Positions 9,341 to 17,738 of a stretch of DNA of 64,000 nt are shown piece by piece. A program made the position numbers and the translations under genes. The notes below the pieces were generated by a model. That model was given only the letters and a program-made list of their open reading frames with translations, ran no database searches and was not told the origin of the DNA. Where the stretch lies: assembly GCA_028281665.1 (NCBI GenBank), contig JANQJK010000010.1, positions 97,637 through 161,636 of the forward strand, in the 5' to 3' direction. This stretch comes from Hyphococcus sp. Its GTDB lineage: Bacteria; Pseudomonadota; Alphaproteobacteria; Caulobacterales; Parvularculaceae. Position 1 is the first letter of the stretch. Each line of letters begins with the position of its first letter.

Positions 9341-10144
9341 ATGAAAATCTCCACCTGGAACATCAATTCCGTCCGTCTGCGCATCGATCTGGTGACGCGC
9401 TTTCTCGATGAAGAAAAACCGGACGTGTTGTGCCTTCAGGAAATCAAGTGCCTTGAAGACAATTTCCCGTTCAAGGCGCTGCGCGATGCCGGGTACGACC
9501 ATCTCGCCGTCTCCGGTCAGGCCGGTTATCACGGCGTCGCCATTGTCTCGCGCCTGCCGCTGAAAAAAGTCGAGAAGCGGGAGTTCTGCGGCAAGGGCGA
9601 CGCCCGGCATATCGCTGCAAGTCTGCCCGGCGGTCTGCGCATTCACAATTTCTATGTGCCCGCCGGCGGCGACGAGCCGGACCCGAAGACGAACGACAAG
9701 TTCGCCCACAAGCTCGCCTTCATGGATGAGATGACGGACTGGTTTTCCGAGCTGGGCCCGCGCGCCAAGGCGATTGTGGTCGGCGATCTCAACGTGGCGC
9801 CGCGCGAACACGATGTGTGGTCGCACAAGCAGCTTCTGAAGGTCGTGTCCCACACGCCGGTGGAAGTCGAAAAGCTGGGCCGCGTCATCGACTCGCACGG
9901 CTTTGTGGATGTTGCGCGCGAGGTCGTTCCGGAGCCGGAAAAATTATATACGTGGTGGTCCTATCGCGCGCGGGACTGGAAAGCGTCGAACCGCGGCCGC
10001 CGTCTCGACCATATCTGGGTCAGTCCGGCGTTGAAAAAGGCTGCGCTCGCGGCGGGGCGGACAAACTTCCAGATTCACGAGGACGCCCGCGGTTGGGAGC
10101 GCCCGTCGGACCACGCGCCCGTGTCCCTCAAACTGGCGCTCTGA
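9341..10144 (+). CDS. xthA: Exodeoxyribonuclease III
   Basis: A 267-residue AP endonuclease/exonuclease of base-excision repair. Landmarks are MKISTWNINSVRLR at the start, CLQEIKC with the metal-binding Glu, GDLNVAP with catalytic Asp and Asn, RRLDHIWVS, and SDHAPV with catalytic His at the end. The internal ATG 9341 is chosen because the conserved fold starts there. Its TGA abuts the stop of the convergent gene. Confidence 0.95.
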   Translation: MKISTWNINSVRLRIDLVTRFLDEEKPDVLCLQEIKCLEDNFPFKALRDAGYDHLAVSGQAGYHGVAIVSRLPLKKVEKREFCGKGDARHIAASLPGGLRIHNFYVPAGGDEPDPKTNDKFAHKLAFMDEMTDWFSELGPRAKAIVVGDLNVAPREHDVWSHKQLLKVVSHTPVEVEKLGRVIDSHGFVDVAREVVPEPEKLYTWWSYRARDWKASNRGRRLDHIWVSPALKKAALAAGRTNFQIHEDARGWERPSDHAPVSLKLAL

Positions 10145-11257
10145 TCAGTCGACGTGGTTTTTCAGAACGCCGATCAACGCATCGACGTCGGCCTCGTCAT
10201 TATAAAGATGCATCGAAACCCGGACCGCGCCCTTTCGCGTGTCGTGGGCGATTTCGGCGTCGGCGAGATCGCGCGCCGCCGCTTCGTAGTCTCTGACGCG
10301 GATCAGCGCGCCTGAGCCGCGATGCTGCGCGCGGGTGGTGGAGAGAAAAGCCCCCGGGGGCAGTCCGGCGAACAGCCGGTCCAGCAATGCCTGATTGTAG
10401 GCGTAGATATCGTTGACGCCGCGGGCGTTGAGGATTTCATGGGCCGCGCCGGCGCCCGCAAGCGGCGCGATCGACGCCGTGCCGCCGGCGTAACGTCCTG
10501 CCCCCTCGGCGTACTCGAAGTGGTGAATGTCAAACTCGAAGGGGTCGGCGTGGGAGAACCAGCCTACATCAAGCGGCGCGGCGCGCGCCGCCGCATCGGC
10601 GTTGGCCCAAAGCCAGGCGGCGCCGGTGCCGCCGCAAAGATATTTCAGGGACGTCCCGACGGCAAAGTCAGCCCCCCAATCATTCAGGTGAACGGGTACG
10701 GCGCCGGCGGCCTGGGCGACGTCGAGGAGGGAAAAGACGCCGCGCTCGCGCGCCCGCCGGCAGATTTCCGCGCATGGCGCCAGAACCGATGAATTCGAAT
10801 AGACCTGCGTTGCGACAACGAGTTGTACGTCGTCGTGAAAAGCGGGCGCCCAGGTGTCCGGATCGGCGAGGCGTTCGCCCCCCGGCAGAAAGACAAGTTC
10901 GTAGCCCATGCGGCGCCCCTGGGCGAGGGCGAAGCCCACGGTCGGGAAGTCGTCTTCCGTCAGAACAATCTTGGTGCGCCGCGCCCGTTCGGGCAGCGAG
11001 AACAGCACGCGCGAAACCCCGGCCGACACGTTGGGCTGGGGGCAAATGTCTTTTGCATGACCGCCGACGAGCCCGGCGACGCCGGCCTTGAACCGATCGA
11101 TGGTATCGAACCACGGGGTCCACACTTCGAACCCGTCCGTACGCCAAGGATCGGCGAAGCCCGCGTCCAGCGATGAAGCCCAGTTTTTCGGCTGGGCGCC
11201 GACGGAATGCGACAGGAAATAATGCCGGCGCGGCAGGTGAAATCGATCCCGGTCCAT
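10145..11257 (-). CDS. Class V aminotransferase (kynureninase-like PLP enzyme)
   Basis: A 370-residue fold-type I PLP enzyme. The PLP-binding lysine is in GTSLKYLCGG (K205), and the ring-stacking Asp is in SLLDVAQAAG (D179). The later segment WFSHADPFEF and a Gly/Ala-rich C-terminal domain resemble kynureninase and cysteine-desulfurase relatives. No tryptophan-pathway neighbour is present, so the substrate is unknown. It is followed by xthA in convergent orientation and preceded four bases upstream by the stress-protein gene on the same strand. Confidence 0.85.
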   Translation of the reverse strand: MDRDRFHLPRRHYFLSHSVGAQPKNWASSLDAGFADPWRTDGFEVWTPWFDTIDRFKAGVAGLVGGHAKDICPQPNVSAGVSRVLFSLPERARRTKIVLTEDDFPTVGFALAQGRRMGYELVFLPGGERLADPDTWAPAFHDDVQLVVATQVYSNSSVLAPCAEICRRARERGVFSLLDVAQAAGAVPVHLNDWGADFAVGTSLKYLCGGTGAAWLWANADAAARAAPLDVGWFSHADPFEFDIHHFEYAEGAGRYAGGTASIAPLAGAGAAHEILNARGVNDIYAYNQALLDRLFAGLPPGAFLSTTRAQHRGSGALIRVRDYEAAARDLADAEIAHDTRKGAVRVSMHLYNDEADVDALIGVLKNHVD

Positions 11258-11260
11258 GGC

Positions 11261-11767
11261 TTACCCCGCGAGGCGGCGCAGTTCGTCGCGGCTCGCCGAG
11301 CCCGGCACGATCACGACCGGGATCGGTCTCGCCGCCAGATAGGCCGGGTCTTTCGCTACGGCCGAAACCAGCGGTCCCGGTCCGCTCGCCTCTGTTGAGG
11401 CGCCGAGAAAGATAAAAGCGATGTCGCCGTCCTCGCTGATCAGGTTGCGGATCTCTTCCGCCACGTCCCCTTCGCGCATGACCATCTCCGGATCGACGCC
11501 GGACTGCGCTTTTACCTCCGCGGCGAATTCGTGAAGCAATCCTTCCGCCGCTTCTTCCGCTTCGGCGCGCATGGTCTCTGCGACACTGGCCCAGTGGCCG
11601 AATTCCGGCGGTTCCATGACGTGCAGCAATGTCACGAGGGCGTTGGAATTGCGCGCCCGGCGTCCTGCAAAGAAGGCGGCGCGGCGCGCTTCGTCGTGGT
11701 CTGACGCCACGACGAGGAACTTGATGCGGGACGCCGCCGCTGCTGAATCGGCATTCGATTGGGCCAT
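11261..11767 (-). CDS. Universal stress protein family
   Basis: A 168-residue UspA-like protein. It has the opening strand KFLVVASDHDEARRAA, LVTLLHVMEPPEFG, and a central region EMVMREGDVAEEIRNLI matching the Usp fold. The end IAFIFLGAST...PIPVVIVPG has lost the clear nucleotide-binding G-2x-G-9x-G-S/T pattern. ATG 11767 is used; the longer open frame upstream overlaps the divergent gene. Confidence 0.85.
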   Translation of the reverse strand: MAQSNADSAAAASRIKFLVVASDHDEARRAAFFAGRRARNSNALVTLLHVMEPPEFGHWASVAETMRAEAEEAAEGLLHEFAAEVKAQSGVDPEMVMREGDVAEEIRNLISEDGDIAFIFLGASTEASGPGPLVSAVAKDPAYLAARPIPVVIVPGSASRDELRRLAG

Positions 11768-11854
11768 GACAGGCCGGACCATGCCCTGAAAGGCGGCCCG
11801 CCGTCCACTTGCTTGTTGTGCAACATGGGCGCGCCTTGACGGGACGGAACGGTC

Positions 11855-12400
11855 ATGGCTACCGCGGGAGGCGGAAAGGGCATGCAAATGCGCGGTTACT
11901 TCGGGATCGGGGCCGAACGGATATCGAAGCCGATGAATCTCGGCGCCATTCTGCGCACCGGCCACGCCTTCGGGGCGAGTTTTGTTTACTCCGTTGCCGC
12001 CCATCACCGGACCGGGGAAATCCATTATTCGGATACGGCGAAAACCGCCGGGGAAATTCCGTATTATGACTGGGCCGATCTCGCCGCCATGTGCCTGCCG
12101 AAAGGATGCGCGCTTGTGGGGGTTGAGCTTGTCGAGCGCGCGATCGAGTTGCCGAGCTTTCGCCATCCGCTGAACGCAGCCTACATTCTGGGACCGGAAA
12201 AAGGCGACTTGTCCGATGAAGCGCAGGCGCTCTGCGAGCACATCGTGCAGATCCCGACAAAGTTCTGCGTCAATCTCTCGGTCGCGGCGGCCATCGTCAT
12301 GTATGACCGTATGTTAACCCTCGGCGGGTTTCCAACGCGTCCGGTCGCCGCCGGCGGTCCGCCGCCTGTGGATGACTGGCGACCTCCGCGAAAAGCGTAG
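11855..12400 (+). CDS. SpoU/TrmH-family RNA methyltransferase
   Basis: A 181-residue SPOUT methyltransferase. The three TrmH motifs are visible: motif 1 KPMNLGAILRTGHAFGA, motif 2 AAYILGPEKGDLS, and motif 3 CVNLSVAAAIVMYDR. The last ends in the knot with the SAM-contact Asn-Leu-Ser. It should 2'-O-methylate a tRNA or rRNA ribose; the target cannot be read. A Pro-rich tail follows. Divergent from the Usp gene. Confidence 0.9.
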   Translation: MATAGGGKGMQMRGYFGIGAERISKPMNLGAILRTGHAFGASFVYSVAAHHRTGEIHYSDTAKTAGEIPYYDWADLAAMCLPKGCALVGVELVERAIELPSFRHPLNAAYILGPEKGDLSDEAQALCEHIVQIPTKFCVNLSVAAAIVMYDRMLTLGGFPTRPVAAGGPPPVDDWRPPRKA

Positions 12401-12469
12401 CGCGCAGCAAAAACGCCGCCGGAAACCGGCGGCGCTCTTAATCGTTCAATGGATTTCAGGCGAAGCGGC

Positions 12470-13006
12470 CTAACGGCGCCGCGTCTTGCGCTTGGCTTTT
12501 TTCTTCGCCGTCTTGCGCTTGGCCGGGGCTTTGCGCTTCGTCGCCTTGCGTTTGGCGGGTGCGGCGGCCGCTGCATCCAGTTTGTCGAGCGCGTCGGCGT
12601 AAGCGGTCAGCGCCTTCATGAAGGCGGCCTGCTGGGTTTTCGGCAGGGCGGCGAGGACGGCCTTGTCGGACTTGTTGACCTTGGCCTCGGCGCCTTTCAG
12701 CATTCGGCGTCCCGACGCGGTAATGGAGACGGCGTTGGCGCGCGCGTCCTCTTTCGTGCGTTTGCGCGACAAGAGGCCCTTGGCCATCATGCGGGCGATC
12801 ATGTCGGCGAGGGTCGAGCGGTCGATGCCGGTGTGGCCGACGAGATCCGTCTGGCTCAGGCCTTCGTTCTGCGCGACCACATGCAGCACTTCAAACTGGC
12901 GCGGCGTCGGCCCGCTGGATCCGACATCTTTGGAGTAGAGGTCGTGAGCGTATTGCTGGGCGCGCCGCAGCAGGTGGCCGGGCGATTTCTTCAGCGAGTA
13001 AGCCAT
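12470..13006 (-). CDS. MarR-family regulator with lysine-rich histone-H1-like tail
   Basis: A 178-residue protein. Residues about 1-140 form a winged-helix MarR domain (TPRQFEVLHVVAQ, LSQTDLVGHTGIDRSTLADMIARM, wing RKRTKEDARANAVSIT). Residues about 145-178 are an almost pure Ala/Lys/Arg tail with repeated KRK and AKRK motifs, like histone H1 or AlgR3-type tails. Such tails bind DNA non-specifically. ATG 13006 is chosen at the conserved domain start. The 269-base gap to the divergent NUDIX gene probably holds its operator, but I see no clear palindrome. Confidence 0.88.
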   Translation of the reverse strand: MAYSLKKSPGHLLRRAQQYAHDLYSKDVGSSGPTPRQFEVLHVVAQNEGLSQTDLVGHTGIDRSTLADMIARMMAKGLLSRKRTKEDARANAVSITASGRRMLKGAEAKVNKSDKAVLAALPKTQQAAFMKALTAYADALDKLDAAAAAPAKRKATKRKAPAKRKTAKKKAKRKTRRR

Positions 13007-13275
13007 GTATGTGTCTCCGTAAAAGGCTTTTGAAACTTTGAAACAGGAAGGTCGTGTACATATTATGTAGTCGCGGCGCAACTGTAGACAATCAAAAACC
13101 TGATAACGTCTTCGTTGCACTTGCGCTTGACGCGGAGCTTTTGCGCCGGCGAAGTTGATAATATCAATTAAACGCTGCGTGATCGACAACTTGCCGCGCG
13201 GCGTATTGACCGTATGGGGATAGACCTTGGGCGGACGATAATTGAATTGAGATTTCAACGCGTAGCGAGCAGATC

Positions 13276-13809
13276 ATGACCGAGCATGACTTTACGGCGC
13301 CGGCTTTCAAGAAGGCGATACCGCAAGGCGACGACCGCGAGCGGGACGTCTGCGACAGGTGCGGATTTGTCGATTATCGAAATCCGAAAATTGTCGTTGG
13401 GTCCGTCGCCCTGTGGAAAGATAAAATTCTCCTTTGCCGGCGGGCGATCGAGCCGCGCAGGGGATACTGGACGCTCCCGGCCGGCTACCTTGAACTTGGC
13501 GAAACAGCCGAGGAAGGCGCGCGCCGCGAAGCATGGGAGGAGGCGCCGGCGCAGCTCGTTCTCGACCGTCTGCTGGCGGTTTATTCCGTGCCGCGCATTT
13601 CGCAGGTGCAGCTCATGTTTCGCGCAACACTTGCGCGGGAGGACATCGCGGCGGGGCCTGAAAGCGCCGAGGTCGGCCTTTTCGAATGGGACGATATTCC
13701 GTGGGGAGATATCGCGTTTCCCACCGTCGGCTGGGCGCTGCGCCACTGGCGCGAGACGAAGGATCGCGACGGCTTCGCGCCCTTTTCAAATCCTGTTGAC
13801 GGCCTCTAA
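13276..13809 (+). CDS. NUDIX hydrolase with N-terminal zinc-ribbon remnant
   Basis: A 177-residue NUDIX protein. The Nudix box is intact as GYLELGETAEEGARREAWEE (residues about 74-93), with the metal-binding Glu residues present. Near the N-terminus CDRCGFVDYRNPKIVVG is half of the zinc ribbon seen in NudC-like members. It hydrolyses a nucleoside diphosphate derivative, substrate unknown. Its last four bases overlap the convergent ispZ. Confidence 0.9.
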   Translation: MTEHDFTAPAFKKAIPQGDDRERDVCDRCGFVDYRNPKIVVGSVALWKDKILLCRRAIEPRRGYWTLPAGYLELGETAEEGARREAWEEAPAQLVLDRLLAVYSVPRISQVQLMFRATLAREDIAAGPESAEVGLFEWDDIPWGDIAFPTVGWALRHWRETKDRDGFAPFSNPVDGL

Positions 13810-14558
13810 CCGCCGGCCTCGTCCGGTTCCTCTCGCATATGCTTGGCGATCAGCGGCGCCTGCGCCGCCGTGAAGATGAGGCTTAAAATCGTAAAGCCGA
13901 AGGCCTTCAGCGTCACCCAGTCGCCTTCGCCGGCGCAACGCGCGACCTCTACGCCGCATTCGCCGAGGAGCCACGCCCACGGACCGGCGCCGGCGGCGAT
14001 CGCCGGTTCCGGCGGGCAGTCTTTCGTGAGCCAGCGCCATGCGACCTCGTTGACAACGGCAAGCGCCAGAAAAAAGACCGCGTAGCGGATGGTCAATGTT
14101 CGCCAGACATCGTCGGGCAGATGCAGTGCGCCGTCGAACACAATTTTCAGAAAATTGCGTTGCGTGGCGAGGCCCGCAAACAGAATGCCGCCGAACAGCA
14201 CATAGACAATTGTCGGCTTCATGTAGAAGAACGTCTTGTTGTGGAGAACCAGCGTCAGCGTGCCGAGGACGCCGATGATGACGCCGCTCACCAGAAGCAT
14301 CGGCGCGATCCGGCGCTCCTTCCAGACGCTGTAGGCGAAGGCGACGGCGAATGCCGGCATGAAGGCCGCGACGGCCAGATACATTTCCGCGCCCTCGCGC
14401 ATGCACCATTCCGCGCCGGCGATGTTGCCGGCGAGGCCGATGAGCCGGCCGCCCAGAAAATAGGCGACCATGAACACCAGTAGGGGCGCGAAATCGACGG
14501 CGAATTTCGCCCCGCCGGTCAGTCTCGTTTCCGATGATGCGTTGGTCACAGGTTTCAT
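13806..14558 (-). CDS. ispZ: Intracellular septation protein IspZ/YciB
   Basis: A 250-residue polytopic inner-membrane protein with about six hydrophobic segments and the family signatures DFAPLLVFMVAYFLGG, KPTIVYVLFGGILFAG and LKAFGFTILSLIFTAAQAPLI. It is longer than the usual 180-200 residues. An insert of about 35 residues with three Cys (CPPEPAIAAGAG...GECGVEVARCAGEG) lies just before the segment WVTLKAFG, and a smaller one (AEWCMREGAEMYL) is near the first loop. Both appear to be loop expansions. Confidence 0.88.
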   Translation of the reverse strand: MKPVTNASSETRLTGGAKFAVDFAPLLVFMVAYFLGGRLIGLAGNIAGAEWCMREGAEMYLAVAAFMPAFAVAFAYSVWKERRIAPMLLVSGVIIGVLGTLTLVLHNKTFFYMKPTIVYVLFGGILFAGLATQRNFLKIVFDGALHLPDDVWRTLTIRYAVFFLALAVVNEVAWRWLTKDCPPEPAIAAGAGPWAWLLGECGVEVARCAGEGDWVTLKAFGFTILSLIFTAAQAPLIAKHMREEPDEAGG

Positions 14559-14582
14559 ATTCCTTTCGTCGCCTTAGGGCGT

Positions 14583-15803
14583 TTAATCGATCCCGGCGCC
14601 GGTTAGCGCCTTGGCGAAGGCGTCGGCGCTGAAGGGCTGCAAATCCTCCACGCTTTCGCCGACCCCCACATAGTGAATCGGCAGTTTGAACTTGTCTGCG
14701 AGGGCGACGAGAACGCCGCCGCGCGCCGTGCCGTCGAGCTTGGTCATTACGAGTCCGGTGACGCCTGCGATCTCGGAGAAGGCTTGCGCCTGGCTGATCG
14801 CGTTCTGGCCGACCGTTGCGTCGAGGACGAGAACAACGTCATGGGGCGCGGTTTCATCGAGTTTTTTCAGAACCCGGACGATCTTGGCGAGTTCGTCCAT
14901 CAGGGCGGATTTGTTCTGGAGACGCCCCGCCGTGTCGATCAGCAGGACATCGACGCTCGTTTTCTGTGCTTCTTTGACGGCGTCGAAGGCGAGGCCGGCC
15001 GCGTCGGCGCCGACTTCGCGTGCGATAACCGGCGCGCCGGTGCGTTCCCCCCAGGCCGTGAGCTGTTCGATGGCTGCCGCCCGGAACGTATCGCCTGCGG
15101 CGAGCATGACGGACTTGCCGTCGTCCTGAAACTTTCGCGCCAGCTTGCCGATGGTGGTTGTCTTGCCCGCGCCGTTGACGCCGATCATCAAGATAATGTG
15201 GGGCGTCCGGCTCGCATCGGCGGCCAGCGGTTTTTCAAGGGGGCGCAGCGTGTCGGCGACTTCGTCGGCGAGGGCCGCGCGTACTTCTTCGTCGCTGATT
15301 TCCTTGTCGAATTTGTCTTGAGCAAGAGCATCGGTGATGCGCTCGGCGGCGGCGACGCCAAGGTCGGCGGTGATGAGAAGCTCTTCCAGTTCCTCGATCG
15401 TCTCGCTGTCGAGCTTGCGCTTGGTGAAGATGCCGGCGACACCGTCGCTGATCTTCGTCGAAGATTTCGACAGGCCGCTTGTCAGCCGCGCAAACCAGTT
15501 TTTCTTTTTGTCCCCGCCGGATTGCTGTGGAGGACCCGCCGGCGCTGTCGGCGCCTCTTGAGCGGGCGGCGCCGGTTGCTGCTCGGCCTTTGCGTCGTTT
15601 TGTTGGGGCGTTTCGTGGGGTGTGGGTTCCGGCTCCGCCATCGGGACAGGCTCGGGCGCGGGCGCTGCATCGGCGTGGTCCGTAGTCTCCTGCGTTGGCG
15701 CCGCTGCGTCATCGGGCGTCGTCGTTTCGTCGGGCGCCGGCGTCGCCTGATCGTCCTTCTTGTCCTTGCGGCCGAACAGGCCGGTGAGAAAATTTTTCGC
15801 CAA
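14583..15803 (-). CDS. ftsY: Signal recognition particle receptor FtsY
   Basis: A 406-residue SRP receptor GTPase that docks ribosome-SRP complexes at the membrane. Residues 1-100 are a Pro/Ala/Glu-rich, low-complexity A domain. The NG domain follows with P-loop GVNGAGKTTTIGKLA, DTAGRLQNK and TKLDGTARGG. Downstream of mtaB, separated by 87 bases. Confidence 0.97.
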   Translation of the reverse strand: MAKNFLTGLFGRKDKKDDQATPAPDETTTPDDAAAPTQETTDHADAAPAPEPVPMAEPEPTPHETPQQNDAKAEQQPAPPAQEAPTAPAGPPQQSGGDKKKNWFARLTSGLSKSSTKISDGVAGIFTKRKLDSETIEELEELLITADLGVAAAERITDALAQDKFDKEISDEEVRAALADEVADTLRPLEKPLAADASRTPHIILMIGVNGAGKTTTIGKLARKFQDDGKSVMLAAGDTFRAAAIEQLTAWGERTGAPVIAREVGADAAGLAFDAVKEAQKTSVDVLLIDTAGRLQNKSALMDELAKIVRVLKKLDETAPHDVVLVLDATVGQNAISQAQAFSEIAGVTGLVMTKLDGTARGGVLVALADKFKLPIHYVGVGESVEDLQPFSADAFAKALTGAGID

Positions 15804-15890
15804 GCCTTGATCCCCTCTCAGAAAGTTCCCGCTCGGTATGGTTTCGGTTTTCGACGAACGCAGCGCCGGCCGCTCTTATCGTGTTCCCAT

Positions 15891-17153
15891 TTAGACCGGA
15901 TGCGCGTCCACCATGTCGCCGCACCGGGCGCCGATGCGCAGCCGTGTAATGTCGCCCGTCGCTTCTGTTGGAGACGAAAGGCGCGCAAGAGCGAAATTGC
16001 CAAGGCGCGCGCGGCCGCCGCTTTCAACGACGGCGGTCTCTTCGCGACCTTCAAGACGGTCCAGAAACCCGTGCAACGCGTCCTTTGCCGCCCTGCGAAG
16101 GCGCGCGGCGCGCTCCTTGATGACGCCTCTTTCCAGTTGCGGCATGCGTGCGGCGGGCGTTCCCTCGCGCGGCGAAAACGGGAAAACGTGAACATATTGA
16201 AGGCCCGCCTCGGCGACGAGGTCCAGACTGCGCCGGAACATGGCCTCGGTTTCTGTCGGGAAGCCGGCGATGATGTCGGCGCCGAACGCAATATCGGGAC
16301 GGCGTGCGCGTATGTCGTTGCAAAGTGCGATTGCCTGTTCGCGACTGTGCCGGCGTTTCATGCGTTTCAGGATCATGTTGTCGCCTGCCTGCAACGACAG
16401 ATGAAGGTAGGGCGCGACGCGTTCGTCGCCGCAGAGCCGTTCGAACAGGGCGTCGTCAATCTCCGCACCGTCGACGGACGACAGGCGGAGGCGAAATAGA
16501 TCGGGAACGCCGTCAAGGATCGCATCCACAAGCGTGCCGAGGGTCGCCGGCTCGTCGAGGTCGCCGCCATAGGAGGTGATATCGACCCCGGTGATGACGA
16601 GTTCGCGGGCGCCGGCGTCCACCAGGCGACGGGCTTCGCGGACTACGGTTTTAATCGGCGTAGAGCGCGAATTGCCCCGTCCGTAAGGAATGATACAGAA
16701 CGTGCAGCGATGATCGCATCCGGTTTGCACCTGTACGAATGCGCGCGCCCGTTCGCCGTAAGAGTCGATCAGATGATCTGACGTATCGCGCACGGCCATG
16801 ATGTCGTTGACCCGTATCGGCGCCGGCGCGTCCTTGTCGGAAAGCGCGCGCCATTCGGCCGGATCGAGTTTTTCGCGATTGCCGATGACCGCGTCCGCTT
16901 CCGCCATTGCGGTGAATGCTTCTGGCGTCGTCTGCGCGGCGCATCCTGTCACGACGATGCGTGCTTCCGGGTTTTCCCGTCGCGCCCGGCGCACGGACTT
17001 GCGGGAATCGCGGACGGCTTCGTTGGTTACGGCGCATGTGTTAACGATCACGGCGTCGGTAAGCCCGGCGTCGCCCGCAAGGCGCCGGATTGCGGCGCTC
17101 TCAAGGGCGTTGAGGCGACAGCCATGAGTGACGATTTTGGGCGCGGCGGACAT
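15891..17153 (-). CDS. mtaB: tRNA t6A37 methylthiotransferase MtaB
   Basis: A 420-residue radical-SAM methylthiotransferase that turns t6A37 into ms2t6A in tRNAs. The N-terminal MTTase domain shows three cluster cysteines (THGCRLN, VNTCAVT, VTGCAAQ). The radical-SAM motif is CDHRCTFC within QTGCDHRCTFCIIPYGRG. A TRAM-like C-terminus follows. The QTGCDHRCTFC form separates MtaB from MiaB. Confidence 0.94.
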   Translation of the reverse strand: MSAAPKIVTHGCRLNALESAAIRRLAGDAGLTDAVIVNTCAVTNEAVRDSRKSVRRARRENPEARIVVTGCAAQTTPEAFTAMAEADAVIGNREKLDPAEWRALSDKDAPAPIRVNDIMAVRDTSDHLIDSYGERARAFVQVQTGCDHRCTFCIIPYGRGNSRSTPIKTVVREARRLVDAGARELVITGVDITSYGGDLDEPATLGTLVDAILDGVPDLFRLRLSSVDGAEIDDALFERLCGDERVAPYLHLSLQAGDNMILKRMKRRHSREQAIALCNDIRARRPDIAFGADIIAGFPTETEAMFRRSLDLVAEAGLQYVHVFPFSPREGTPAARMPQLERGVIKERAARLRRAAKDALHGFLDRLEGREETAVVESGGRARLGNFALARLSSPTEATGDITRLRIGARCGDMVDAHPV

Positions 17154-17203
17154 GATGCGCGCCTATGTGGGGCAAAGCGTGCGGGCGCACAAGGCGCTGG
17201 GCG

Positions 17204-17614
17204 TCAGGCGGAGGCGACCCTTGCATCCGCAGCGGCCTCTGCGGCGCAGGCGTCGGGCTCAGACGCGTCCTTTATGGCGCGCATCGCCTTGTAGAATTCG
17301 CCCGCGTCCGTGTGCGCAACAATCCGCTCGCGCAATGCGTCGCCTTCGCCCGCCTTCATCTCGGAGAGCGCCTGTTCAATCAGAATTTCCGCCTGGGCGC
17401 CGGTCAGTTCGCCGGCGACCGCCAGTTGCGCGGCGTAATAGGCGCGCTTGAGCGGCGTTGTTGCGTCCTCGGGCCGCATGGCATCGCGCAGCCGGAGAAT
17501 ATTCGCGCCTTCGGTGCGGACCCGGAGCTTCGTTTTTCGCTCGCCGTTTTCCACGATGACCCCATTGATCAGCAACTGCTCGCGCGGGCGAAGTTTCAAT
17601 ATCAGGCCGGCCAT
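17204..17614 (-). CDS. flbT: Flagellar biosynthesis repressor FlbT-like protein
   Basis: A 136-residue protein with a good Shine-Dalgarno (GGGAGG, six bases before ATG 17614). The sequence LILKLRPREQLLINGVIVENG then LRLRDAMRPEDATTPLKRAYYAAQLA matches FlbT, which binds the 5' leader of flagellin mRNA and represses its translation in Caulobacter. The C-terminus is Ala-rich. No flaF or flagellin gene is nearby, so it is an orphan between mtaB and lptG. Confidence 0.85.
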   Translation of the reverse strand: MAGLILKLRPREQLLINGVIVENGERKTKLRVRTEGANILRLRDAMRPEDATTPLKRAYYAAQLAVAGELTGAQAEILIEQALSEMKAGEGDALRERIVAHTDAGEFYKAMRAIKDASEPDACAAEAAADARVASA

Positions 17615-17738
17615 GGATGCCTCCCGTTGCCCGCCGCCTCTCATGGACGGCGGACGCATTACAACCTTAAATTGATTGTAATGCAACTGATAGTAGAAAC
17701 ATTCCGCGAACGGAATCATCGAGGCGAGCGCTGGCCGG

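Noticed and set aside
14673..16499. 608-codon plus-strand ORF opposite ftsY and mtaB
   Set aside because: Antisense shadow of two clear genes; composition is Arg/Gly/Ala-rich and without any recognisable domain.
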